64,000 nucleotides of DNA from Guyparkeria hydrothermalis (GTDB lineage: Bacteria > Pseudomonadota > Gammaproteobacteria > Halothiobacillales > Halothiobacillaceae): NCBI RefSeq assembly GCF_023555375.1, contig NZ_JAJSEE010000001.1, positions 1 through 64,000 of the forward strand, given 5' to 3'. The translations under genes and the position numbers were made by a program. The notes below the pieces were generated by a model. The model saw only the letters and a program-made list of their open reading frames with translations, was not told where the DNA came from and did not search any database. This document shows, in pieces, positions 1 through 7,275 of this stretch (its first letter is position 1; the number at the start of each line of letters is the position of its first letter).

Positions 1-56
1 GTTCGGTTGTTCCTCCAAACAGCGTAATAGGGTGGGAGCAGGCCATTCCATTAAGA

Positions 57-78
57 ATGCCCACCAATCGGTGGGCAT
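57..78 (-). repeat. Hairpin just downstream of ccoN
   Basis: Perfect inverted repeat with 9-bp arms (ATGCCCACC / GGTGGGCAT) and a 4-base loop, 36 bases past the ccoN stop. No T-run follows it on the minus strand, so it looks like an intercistronic RNA hairpin rather than a terminator. A strong Shine-Dalgarno complement (TCCTCC, 11-16) follows, implying that the next minus-strand gene starts just outside the window. By family knowledge that gene is probably ccoO. Confidence 0.6.
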
Positions 79-113
79 CGTTCCTCAGCGTCAACGAAAA
101 CCGAGACGCGGAA

Positions 114-1574
114 TCAGGCCGTCGCCACCTCGACACCCCGCTCCTTCTCGGTAAGGCGCTGGTCGGCAAAGATCGTCCGATAGAAGTTGTACGCCATCAG
201 CACGAACCCAACGAGGAAGATCGCCCCACCGAGCGCGCGCACCACGTACGGGATATGCAGGAAGGCGACGGTCTCGACGAAGGTATAGGCCAGGTTGCCG
301 TACTGGTCGAAGGCCCGCAGCATCAGCCCCTGCCCCACGCCGGCGACCCAGAGCGCGACGATGTAGAGCACGATCCCGATGGTCGCGAGCCAGAAGTGGA
401 CGAACACGAGCCGCGTGGAATGCAGCGGCTTGCCCCAGAGCCTCGGTACCAGGTGGTAGAACGAGCCGATGGTGATCATCGCCACCCAGCCGAGCGCGCC
501 GGAATGGACGTGGCCGATGGTCCAGTCGGTGTAGTGAGACAGCGCGTTGACCGATTTCAGCGACAGCATCGGCCCCTCGAAGGTGGACATGCCGTAGAAC
601 GCCAGCGCGGTGATCAGGAACAGGATGATCGGGTCGGTACGCAGCTTCTCCCAGGCCCCGGAGAGCGTCATGATGCCGTTGATCATCCCGCCCCAGGACG
701 GCAGCAGCAGGAGGATGGAGAACGCGGCGGCGAGCGTGGAGACCCAGTCGGGCAGCGCCGTCCAGTGCAGGTGGTGCGCACCGACCCACATGTACAGGAA
801 CGACAGCGCCCAGAAGTGCACGATGGACAGTCGATACGAGTAGACCGGCCGCCCGGCCTGCTTGGGCACGAAGTAGTACATCATGCCGAGAAAGCCGACC
901 GTCAGGATGAAGCCCACCACGTTGTGCCCGTACCACCACTGCGTCATCGCGTCCTGCGTGCCGGAGAACACCGAGTAGGACCCCCACAGCGAGTACGGCA
1001 CCTGCAGGTTGTTGAACAGGTGCAGGATCGCCGTGGCGAGGATGAAGGCGAGATAGAACCAGTTGGCGACGTAGATGTGCGGCTGGCTGCGCCGCAGGAT
1101 GGTGCCGAAATAGATCGCGAAGTACGCGGTCCAGGCGATCAGGATCAGCACGTCGATCGCCAGCGGGAACTCCGCGTATTCGCGCGACTGGCTGTGCCCG
1201 ACGACCAGGCTGGCCACGCCCACGACCAGGATCAGCTGCCACAGCCAGAACAGGGTGTGGTGGACGGAGGAACTGCCCCACAGGCGCGCCTGGCAGGTGC
1301 GTTGCACTACGTAGAACGAGGTGGCGATCAGGGCGTTGCCGCCGAAGCCGAAGATCACCAGGTTGGTGTGCACCGGGCGTAGGCGACCGAAGGTGATCTC
1401 GGGCACGCCGGCGTTAAGTGCCGGCCAGGCCAGTTCGCTGGCGATGTACACCCCCACCAGCATGCCGATCACGCCCCAGACGATCGAGGCGACGGTAAAC
1501 CACTTGATCAGGTCGTACTCGTAAACCTCCGCCCCGCCCCTGGCGGCCGGCGCGGCGTTCGTGACTGTCGCCAT
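114..1574 (-). CDS. ccoN: cbb3-type cytochrome c oxidase subunit I (CcoN)
   Basis: Catalytic subunit of the high-affinity cbb3 terminal oxidase. It is an inner-membrane protein that reduces O2 at a heme b/CuB site and pumps protons. The 486-residue product has about 12 hydrophobic segments. Histidines expected of heme-copper oxidases are visible in RPVHTNL (low-spin heme), WYGHNVVGF (CuB), VGAHHLHW (CuB pair) and TIGHVHSG (hemes). The Tyr in [12 protein letters not shown] matches the helix-VII tyrosine typical of the cbb3 class. The open frame extends 78 codons further upstream, but the ATG at 1574 is preceded by GGAGGGG, is followed by a normal N-terminus, and lies downstream of a good promoter. 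The expected partner ccoO would lie beyond the left edge. Confidence 0.95.
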   Translation of the reverse strand: MATVTNAAPAARGGAEVYEYDLIKWFTVASIVWGVIGMLVGVYIASELAWPALNAGVPEITFGRLRPVHTNLVIFGFGGNALIATSFYVVQRTCQARLWGSSSVHHTLFWLWQLILVVGVASLVVGHSQSREYAEFPLAIDVLILIAWTAYFAIYFGTILRRSQPHIYVANWFYLAFILATAILHLFNNLQVPYSLWGSYSVFSGTQDAMTQWWYGHNVVGFILTVGFLGMMYYFVPKQAGRPVYSYRLSIVHFWALSFLYMWVGAHHLHWTALPDWVSTLAAAFSILLLLPSWGGMINGIMTLSGAWEKLRTDPIILFLITALAFYGMSTFEGPMLSLKSVNALSHYTDWTIGHVHSGALGWVAMITIGSFYHLVPRLWGKPLHSTRLVFVHFWLATIGIVLYIVALWVAGVGQGLMLRAFDQYGNLAYTFVETVAFLHIPYVVRALGGAIFLVGFVLMAYNFYRTIFADQRLTEKERGVEVATA

Positions 1575-1607
1575 GGTGACCCCTCCGTTCAAACAACGAC
1601 TTATTGA

Positions 1608-1636
1608 TTGATAGCAATACCATATAGGTATGTCAA
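1608..1636 (-). promoter_or_regulatory. Predicted sigma-70 promoter of ccoN
   Basis: On the minus strand there is a perfect -35 (TTGACA, complement of 1631-1636), a 17-base spacer and a -10 of TATCAA (complement of 1608-1613). Transcription would start near 1601, leaving a short leader with GGAGGGG before the ATG at 1574. An FNR/Anr-like dyad (TTGAT-N4-AGCAA, 1604-1617, one mismatch to TTGAT-N4-ATCAA) overlaps the -10. That is not the usual activating position, which is centred near -41. Confidence 0.6.
1617..1631. promoter_or_regulatory. Perfect palindrome in the ccoN promoter spacer (candidate operator)
   Basis: The 15-base dyad ATACC-ATATA-GGTAT has perfect 5-bp arms and falls almost entirely between the -35 and -10 of the ccoN promoter. 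A dimeric regulator bound here would block or reshape the promoter. The ATACC..GGTAT arms loosely resemble Rrf2-type half-sites, but the regulator cannot be named from sequence alone. Confidence 0.45.
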
Positions 1637-1720
1637 ATGCAGGTTTCGGGATGCAGGCGGAAAACCACCCGGTTGCCGCTGGCGCGCGTGGCGATCCCTC
1701 ACAGGGGATCAGGTGGGCGT

Positions 1721-1744
1721 GTGGGAGCGAGCCTTGCTCGCGAA
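1721..1744 (+). repeat. REP-like hairpin 1
   Basis: Begins GTGGGAGCGAGC and ends GCTCGCGAA, with a 6-bp stem (GCGAGC / GCTCGC) around a 3-base loop. It resembles the REP sequences of Pseudomonas and related gammaproteobacteria. A near-identical copy lies inverted at 2213-2236, so the two face each other across about 470 bases. It sits inside the gene-free stretch 1637-2450, which contains only structured repeats. Confidence 0.65.
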
Positions 1745-1839
1745 AGCCGCTGTGCGGCTGTCTCGCTCTGAGGAAAGCACGTCGGGCACGTCTTTGAGCA
1801 GGAATCAAGGGCTGGCAATCCCCGGGCCCCTGTGCCTTG

Positions 1840-1949
1840 CCTCGTCAGCGCTGGCTTGCCGGGTCGGCGCCACAGGGACGTGGCGCCGAGGTTCAGCACG
1901 ACAGGACGTCGTGTTGAACCGACCCGACAGCAAGGCAGCGCTGACGAGG
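1840..1949. repeat. Three-way cruciform repeat
   Basis: Outer arms of 14 bp match perfectly (1840-1853 with 1936-1949, CCTCGTCAGCGCTG). A second, bulged pairing of 1854-1867 with about 1919-1934 extends the stem. Inside are two further hairpins: CGGCGCCAC / GTGGCGCCG (1865-1888) and 1891-1902 with 1908-1919 (one G-U pair). The result is a compact clover-like fold of about 110 bases. Open frames crossing it have repeat-like composition and are not convincing genes. Confidence 0.6.
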
Positions 1950-1990
1950 GAAGCCCGAAGGGCCAAGGCGCCGGGGTGTCCTTGTCTTTG

Positions 1991-2024
1991 GGTACTTTCT
2001 ATTGGACAAGCAATAGAAAGTACC
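1991..2024. repeat. Long perfect hairpin
   Basis: Perfect 14-bp arms (GGTACTTTCTATTG, 1991-2004, and its complement, 2011-2024) flank a 6-base loop GACAAG. Very similar AT-rich-arm hairpins with this loop are, to my knowledge, scattered through intergenic regions of Pseudomonas and Xanthomonas relatives. It may be a mobile palindromic repeat. No protein function is assigned. Confidence 0.6.
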
Positions 2025-2163
2025 TCGGGCGTTAGCAACGCGGTGCGATCGAAACCGCCCAGCGAAACAAACGCCCGAAATCGTTCCACCTCCACCAGAA
2101 AGCGCGCAACCCCGACACCTCAATCGGGTAGACCCGTCCCAGCAAGTCGGCCATTCGGCCGAC

Positions 2164-2181
2164 GTTGGGCTGAAGCCCAAC
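2164..2181. repeat. Short palindromic repeat (GTTGGGCT-GA-AGCCCAAC)
   Basis: Two perfect 8-bp arms flank a 2-base centre, followed by CTAC. The unit resembles a common gammaproteobacterial intergenic palindrome. It lies between the long hairpin and the inverted REP-like copy. Confidence 0.5.
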
Positions 2182-2212
2182 CTACGGCGCGAGACACACG
2201 CCGTTGGCGCGT

Positions 2213-2236
2213 TTCGCGAGCGGGGCTCGCTCCCAC
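2213..2236 (-). repeat. REP-like hairpin 2 (inverted copy of hairpin 1)
   Basis: Reverse-complement counterpart of the unit at 1721-1744, with the same 6-bp GCGAGC/GCTCGC stem and the same GTGGGAG edge. With that unit it forms an inverted pair, the arrangement known as a REPIN or BIME in Pseudomonas-type genomes. No RAYT transposase is present in the window. Confidence 0.6.
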
Positions 2237-2306
2237 AGCGGGGTACGGGTGGCGCCGCTCGGATGAGAAGCAAGGGTGGATTGCGGGCAGGTGGTCGTCG
2301 GTGGGT

Positions 2307-2329
2307 TTCGCGCCTGACGGCGCTCCTAC
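2307..2329 (-). repeat. REP-like hairpin 3 (variant)
   Basis: Read on the minus strand it begins GTAGGAGCGCC and ends GGCGCGAA, with a 5-bp stem GCGCC/GGCGC around TGAC. It has the same outline as hairpins 1 and 2 but a diverged stem, so it is probably a second subfamily. The BCCT gene starts 120 bases later. I see no clear promoter in between. Confidence 0.5.
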
Positions 2330-2450
2330 GGTGGTGGGTGGCGTGGACGGCACGTCGCCGCTCCGGGGCCACCGCCCTGCCCCGGCGGCCCGAATCCGCT
2401 AAGGTAGGGTCCGATCCCGGCGAACCCACGATCCGTCACGGACAGACTCG

Positions 2451-4208
2451 ATGAACAAGTTCCAACTCCTGTACGGCCGGCTGCTGGGCGACGTCGGCAC
2501 GGTCTTCTATCTCTCGGTGCTGATCATCGCCGGCTTCGTCACGGTCGCCGCGCTCTTCCCCGACGACGTCGAGCGGGTCGCCAACCAGGTCCTGGACTAC
2601 ACCGCCAACAAGATGGGCTGGATGTACCTGCTGGCCACCAGCGGGTTCGTGATCTTCATCCTGTTCCTGGGCCTGTCGAAGTTCGGCAACATCCGGCTGG
2701 GGCCGGACGAGGAGCCGCCGGAATTCAGCTTCAAGAGCTGGCTGGCCATGATCTTCTCCGGCGGCATGGGCGTCGGCCTGGTGTTCTGGGGCGTGGCCGA
2801 GCCGATGATGCACTTCAACGAACCGCCACTGGGGCTCGACGAGCCGCGCACGGCCGAGGCGGCGCAGACGGGCATGCGCTACGCCTTCTTTCACTGGGGG
2901 CTGCACCAGTGGGCGAACTTCGCGCTGGTGGGGCTGGCGATCGCCTACATCCGCTTTCGTCACAACGCGCGCGGCCTGATCAGCGAGACCTTCCGGCCGA
3001 TGCTGGGCAACCGCGTCGACGGCGGCTGGGGCGTGGCGATCGACACCCTCGCGGTGGTCTCGACCATCTTCGGGGTCGCCACCACGCTGGGCCTGGGTGC
3101 CTTGCAGATCAACAGCGGGGTGGCGCGCTTCGAGGGCATCGAGTACGGCACCTCGACGCAGATGATGATCATCGCGGGCCTGGGCGTGCTGTTCACCATC
3201 TCGGCGATGACACCGCTCAAGGCCGGTATCCGCTACCTGTCGAACCTCAACATGATCATCGCGATCGGGCTGTTCCTGTACGTGATCCTGTTCGGGCCGA
3301 CGGCGTTCATCTTCCAGGAGTTCACCCAGACGATGGGCGAGTACCTGGGCAATATCGTGCAGATGAGCCTGGTGACCACGCCCTACTCCAGCGAGCACTG
3401 GGTCGAGCAGTGGACGATGTTCTACTGGGCCTGGGGGCTGTCGTGGGCGCCGTTCGTGGGCTCGTTCATCGCACGGATCTCGCGCGGGCGGACCATCCGC
3501 GAGTTCGTGCTGGGCGTGATGATCGTGCCGGTGGGCCTGAGCATGCTGTGGTTCGCCGCCTTCGGCGGCAGCGCGATCCATCTGGAGCTCTACGAGGCGG
3601 CGGGGATTGCCGACGCGGTGGCCCGCGAGGTGCCCGCCGGGCTCTACACCACCCTCGAGCAGATGCCCTGGGGCACCTACGCGGGCCTGGCGGCGATCGC
3701 GCTGGTCTGCGTGTTCGTGATCACCTCGGCGGATTCGGCCACCTTCGTGCTGGGCATGTTCACTTCCAAGGGCGTGCTCAACCCGACGCGCTTCGTGCGC
3801 GTGCTCTGGGGCCTGCTGCAGCTGTCGATGGCGATCGTGCTGCTGCTCTCCGGCGGACTCGAGGGGCTGCGCACGGTGTCGATCATCGCCGCCTTCCCCT
3901 TCATGCTCCTGATGGTGCTGATGGCCTTCGCCCTGCACCGGGATCTCACCCAGGAGTTCTGGCAGCGCGAGGAGAAGGAGCGCCTGATTCGCCAGCGGGT
4001 CGAGAATCTCTTGCTGCGCGAGTCCGAGCGGGAGGCCGAACGCGCCGCCGCCGAGGAGGTGCACCCCTCCGCCCCGGACACGGTCCTCGGCCCGGAGGAA
4101 CCCCCGCGCGTGGGGCTGGGCGACCACTCGGAGATGCCTGGAGACACACCCAAACCGAACACCGAGCCCACCCCCGGGGGTTCGAGGAATTCGGATTCGA
4201 CCCATTAG
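2451..4208 (+). CDS. BCCT-family betaine/choline/carnitine-type transporter
   Basis: Inner-membrane secondary carrier for quaternary-ammonium or related compatible solutes (betaine, choline, carnitine or ectoine type), normally Na+- or H+-driven and used in osmotic stress. The 585-residue product has about 12 hydrophobic segments. Family signatures include GMGVGLVFWGVAEPMMHF, FFHWGLHQWA and the tryptophan-rich WTMFYWAWGLSWAPFVG. Roughly the last 70 residues form a charged cytoplasmic tail (acidic, Arg-rich and Pro-rich), as in osmosensing members. No regulator or dehydrogenase genes for choline are adjacent, which favours osmolyte uptake over catabolism. The exact substrate cannot be read from the sequence. 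The Shine-Dalgarno is weak. Confidence 0.92.
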   Translation: MNKFQLLYGRLLGDVGTVFYLSVLIIAGFVTVAALFPDDVERVANQVLDYTANKMGWMYLLATSGFVIFILFLGLSKFGNIRLGPDEEPPEFSFKSWLAMIFSGGMGVGLVFWGVAEPMMHFNEPPLGLDEPRTAEAAQTGMRYAFFHWGLHQWANFALVGLAIAYIRFRHNARGLISETFRPMLGNRVDGGWGVAIDTLAVVSTIFGVATTLGLGALQINSGVARFEGIEYGTSTQMMIIAGLGVLFTISAMTPLKAGIRYLSNLNMIIAIGLFLYVILFGPTAFIFQEFTQTMGEYLGNIVQMSLVTTPYSSEHWVEQWTMFYWAWGLSWAPFVGSFIARISRGRTIREFVLGVMIVPVGLSMLWFAAFGGSAIHLELYEAAGIADAVAREVPAGLYTTLEQMPWGTYAGLAAIALVCVFVITSADSATFVLGMFTSKGVLNPTRFVRVLWGLLQLSMAIVLLLSGGLEGLRTVSIIAAFPFMLLMVLMAFALHRDLTQEFWQREEKERLIRQRVENLLLRESEREAERAAAEEVHPSAPDTVLGPEEPPRVGLGDHSEMPGDTPKPNTEPTPGGSRNSDSTH

Positions 4209-4253
4209 GCAGGCATGCTCTCCGACCAGCGAGTCGACGAGTAGGACGACGAC

Positions 4254-4574
4254 ATGACTCCCTACGCCTATTTGGCCATCGCCATCATTCTCGAGGTCGT
4301 GGCCACCAACGCGCTCAAGGCAACGGATGGCTTTACTCGGCTAGGACCGAGCGCACTGGCAATCGCGGGCTACGGTGGTGCGTTCTTTTGCCTCGCGCTC
4401 GCCCTGCGGAGCATTCCGGTCGGGGCGGCCTACGCCATCTGGGCCGGGGTGGGAATCGCTCTCGTCGCCCTGGTGGCGGCAGTTGTCTACCGGGAAGTAC
4501 CCGACCTACCCACCTTGCTGGGCATGGGGTTGATCGTGGCTGGCGTCGTATTAATCAGCCTTTCGGCAAACTAG
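4254..4574 (+). CDS. Small multidrug resistance (SMR) efflux protein, EmrE/QacE type
   Basis: Proton-coupled antiporter of four transmembrane helices that acts as a dimer in the inner membrane and exports cationic compounds. At 106 residues it has the family's normal length. The essential membrane glutamate is at residue 14 (IILEVVATNALK), as in EmrE, and AYAIWAGVGI and GMGLIVAGVVLISL match the family. It starts 45 bases after the BCCT stop, so co-transcription with the osmolyte carrier is possible. Some SMR proteins carry betaine-like osmolytes or guanidinium, so a role other than drug efflux is open. Its last 20 bases overlap the convergent cyclase gene. Confidence 0.9.
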   Translation: MTPYAYLAIAIILEVVATNALKATDGFTRLGPSALAIAGYGGAFFCLALALRSIPVGAAYAIWAGVGIALVALVAAVVYREVPDLPTLLGMGLIVAGVVLISLSAN

Positions 4575-7275
4575 CGTAGCGATAGGCCCGGTTGCGCCCG
4601 CCGGCCTTGGCCTGATACATGGCCTCGTCGGCCTGCTTGAGCAGGATCTCGTCGTCGAGAACGCCTTCCTGCGGGTAGAAGGTATAGCCGATGCTCGCCG
4701 TGACCTGCAGCGTCGCCCCCTCGATCCGACGCTCGCGGGCCGCCGTCTGGACCAGCCGGTTGATGATCGGCTCGGCATCCGCCTCCTGGTCGAGGCCGCT
4801 CAGGATGATGACGAACTCGTCGCCGCTGATGCGCGACAGGGTGTCGGTCTCGCGCAGCTGGGCACCGAGGTCCTTGGCCACGTCGATCAGGAGCTTGTCG
4901 CCCATGTCGTGGCCGTGCTCGTCGTTGACCGCCTTGAATCCGTCGAGATCGAGGAAGGCCAGCGCCAGGGTGCCGTGATTGCGGCGTGCCGCCGCCATGG
5001 CCTGCCGGAGGCGATCGGCCATCAGCACGCGGTTGGGCAGGCCGGTCAGGGCATCGTGGTTGGCCCGGTGCTCGAGCTCGCGCTGGTAGTTCTTGATGTC
5101 GGTGATGTCCGAGGCCAGCGCGATGTAGTTGCGCGGTCGGCCCTCGGCGTCGTGCACCAGGCTGATGGTCAGCCGCTCGGCGAACAGCTCGCCACTCTTG
5201 TGCCGGTTCCACAGCTCGCCGCTCCAGTAGCCGGCGGTGCGCAGGCGCTCGCGCATGTGGCGATAGAACTCGCGATCGTGGGTGCCGGACTGCAGGAACT
5301 TCGGCGTGTGGCCGATCACCTCGTCGCGGCGCCAGCCGGTCATCTCGGTGAACGCGGCGTTGACGTCGATGATGCGCGCGTCCAGATCGGTGATCAGGAT
5401 GGCCTCGCGGGCGTGCACGAACACCGAGGCGGCCAGTTGCAGGTCCTGCTCCATCTGCTTGCGGGCGGTGATGTCCTGGTGCGTGCCCCACATGCGCCGC
5501 GGCTCGTCCGCCTCGGTCCATTCCAGCACCCGGCCGCGCGTGAGCACCCAGACCCAGTCACCGTCCCGGTGCTGCATGCGGACCTCGGCCTCGAACTCGT
5601 CCCGCTCGCGCCGGAAACAGGCCTGCAGGGCCGCGTCGGCCCGCTCCAGGTCGTCCGGGTGGACCAGGCCCTTCCAGGTTTCGATGGTGGTGGGCTCGAG
5701 ATCCGGGAGTCGATACCCGAGCATCTCGGCCCAGCGCGCGTTGAATACCGTCTCGCCGGTCTGGATGTTCCATTCCCAGGTGCCGACGTTGGTGGCCTCG
5801 ATCACGTTGCCCAGGCGTTCGCGTTCGCGCTCGAGCGCCTGCTCGGCCCGTTCGCGCTCGGTGATGTCGTGGACGATCACGAACATCCGGCCGCGGTGGC
5901 GGTGATCGGTCAGCGGGGTGACGTGCACCTCGACGCGACGCTCCTCGCCCGAGCGCAGCCGGTGGGTATGCAGATGGCAGTGACCGCCGGTGATCCCGCC
6001 CCGGCAGACCTCCTCGAACTGCCGGCAGCGGTGCGCCCAGAGCCGGTCGATCGGATGACCGACCAGTTCCTCGCGCGGCCAGCCGTAGAATCCGGCCGCG
6101 GCCTGGTTGGCATCCAGGATCTCGCCGCTCTCGAAATCGATCAGCAAAAGTACCGAGGCGTTGTCCTCGAAAAAGCGCCGGAAACGCTCCTCGCTGCGAC
6201 GCAGGGCGATCTGGCGGAACACCAGCGCCACGGTCAGCAACCCGACCAGCACCATCGCCAGCGCCAGGATCAGCAGCTCGTTGCGGTGCTGTGCCCAGAT
6301 ATCGGCCCAGGTGATGTCGTTGGCGCGCTCGAACGGCGGCAGACCCAGCTCGCGCGTGACGCGCTCGACCGGCAGGTAGTCGGCCGGCGGGCCAAAGCCG
6401 GCAATGCCGGCCGTCTGGGCGGCCGGATCGTCGACGTTGAGGCTGAACAGCGCCGCGGCAATCTGGCGTTCCAGCGCCAGTCCGACGTGGGGCATCGTCA
6501 CCAGCGGCCACTCGGGGTAGAGCCGGGTCGAGACCAGGTACGGATAGTCGCCCAGGTGCTGACGGTTGATCACCTTGAGCACCCGCGGATCGATGTGGCC
6601 GCGATCGATCAGGTCCTGCAGCACGCCGGTACGGATGAAGCCCGCCTCGGCCTGGCCGTCGAGCACGGCACGCACCACCGCGTCGTGACTGCCGAGGAAA
6701 TCGAACATCGCCGATTCGCGCAAGTCGATTCCGGCCTCGAACGCCTCGAACAGCGGTGCCTGGTAGCCGCCGAGAAACCGCTCCCCGGGGGCGGCGATCA
6801 CGCGCCCGGCCAGGTCGGCCAGCTCGTCGATCTCGGCCGAATCGCGCCGCGCGATGATCACCCCGCCCAGGCTGCGGGTGCTGCGGCCCCGGTGCTGGGT
6901 GACCAGGGTGCCCAGGACGCCGGACAGCGCGTTCTCGCTGCGCACCAGCTCGTAGTGGGTGGGCGTGGTCAGCAGCAGGTCGATCTCGTTGCGCTGAATG
7001 GCCCGGTCCAGGTGGTCGAGATCGAGCACGCGCATCTCGAACTCGGCCGACTCGATCGAGGCATTGAGGTAGTCGACCAGCGGCCCGAAGCGCAGCTCCA
7101 TCAGGGGCACCGGGCGAACGGCGAAGATGCCCAGCACCAGTCGCTCGCCCGACGCGGCCAGCGTGACCATCGGCGTGCTCACCAGCACGCACAGGGTCAG
7201 CCCGCGCAGGAGTCTCGCCGCGAGGGAGGCGACCCCGCCGCGGTTGGCATGCCCGTTGGTCCGATCAGATTGCAC
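4555..7275 (-). CDS. Membrane diguanylate cyclase with periplasmic PhnD-like sensor and three PAS domains
   Basis: Probable c-di-GMP synthase. Order in the 906-residue protein: signal/anchor helix (about 15-40), periplasmic phosphonate-binding-like domain (about 42-315), TM helix (about 331-355, LLILALAMVLVGLLTVALVF), three PAS/PAC repeats (about 360-730) and GGDEF (about 735-900). The active loop reads SGDEF near residue 818, and an inhibitory-site RETD lies five residues before it, so the domain looks active and product-inhibited. There is no EAL domain. The GTG at 7275 was chosen because GGAGG lies seven bases upstream; it overlaps the preceding gene by 11 bases, so the two are translationally coupled. 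The sensor probably reads a small periplasmic ligand, which is unknown. Confidence 0.88.
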   Translation of the reverse strand: MQSDRTNGHANRGGVASLAARLLRGLTLCVLVSTPMVTLAASGERLVLGIFAVRPVPLMELRFGPLVDYLNASIESAEFEMRVLDLDHLDRAIQRNEIDLLLTTPTHYELVRSENALSGVLGTLVTQHRGRSTRSLGGVIIARRDSAEIDELADLAGRVIAAPGERFLGGYQAPLFEAFEAGIDLRESAMFDFLGSHDAVVRAVLDGQAEAGFIRTGVLQDLIDRGHIDPRVLKVINRQHLGDYPYLVSTRLYPEWPLVTMPHVGLALERQIAAALFSLNVDDPAAQTAGIAGFGPPADYLPVERVTRELGLPPFERANDITWADIWAQHRNELLILALAMVLVGLLTVALVFRQIALRRSEERFRRFFEDNASVLLLIDFESGEILDANQAAAGFYGWPREELVGHPIDRLWAHRCRQFEEVCRGGITGGHCHLHTHRLRSGEERRVEVHVTPLTDHRHRGRMFVIVHDITERERAEQALERERERLGNVIEATNVGTWEWNIQTGETVFNARWAEMLGYRLPDLEPTTIETWKGLVHPDDLERADAALQACFRRERDEFEAEVRMQHRDGDWVWVLTRGRVLEWTEADEPRRMWGTHQDITARKQMEQDLQLAASVFVHAREAILITDLDARIIDVNAAFTEMTGWRRDEVIGHTPKFLQSGTHDREFYRHMRERLRTAGYWSGELWNRHKSGELFAERLTISLVHDAEGRPRNYIALASDITDIKNYQRELEHRANHDALTGLPNRVLMADRLRQAMAAARRNHGTLALAFLDLDGFKAVNDEHGHDMGDKLLIDVAKDLGAQLRETDTLSRISGDEFVIILSGLDQEADAEPIINRLVQTAARERRIEGATLQVTASIGYTFYPQEGVLDDEILLKQADEAMYQAKAGGRNRAYRYASLPKG

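Noticed and set aside
1604-1617. A standard activating FNR site for ccoN
   Set aside because: It overlaps the -10 rather than lying near -41 of the best promoter, so it is reported only as an FNR-like dyad.
1608-2454. Several open frames of 60-264 codons in the gap before the BCCT gene
   Set aside because: They run through hairpin repeats on both strands with repeat-derived composition and no ribosome-binding sites.
2436-4205. 589-residue minus-strand open frame across the BCCT gene
   Set aside because: Arg/His/Gln/Glu-rich composition typical of antisense reading of GC-rich coding DNA; the plus strand encodes a clear BCCT carrier.
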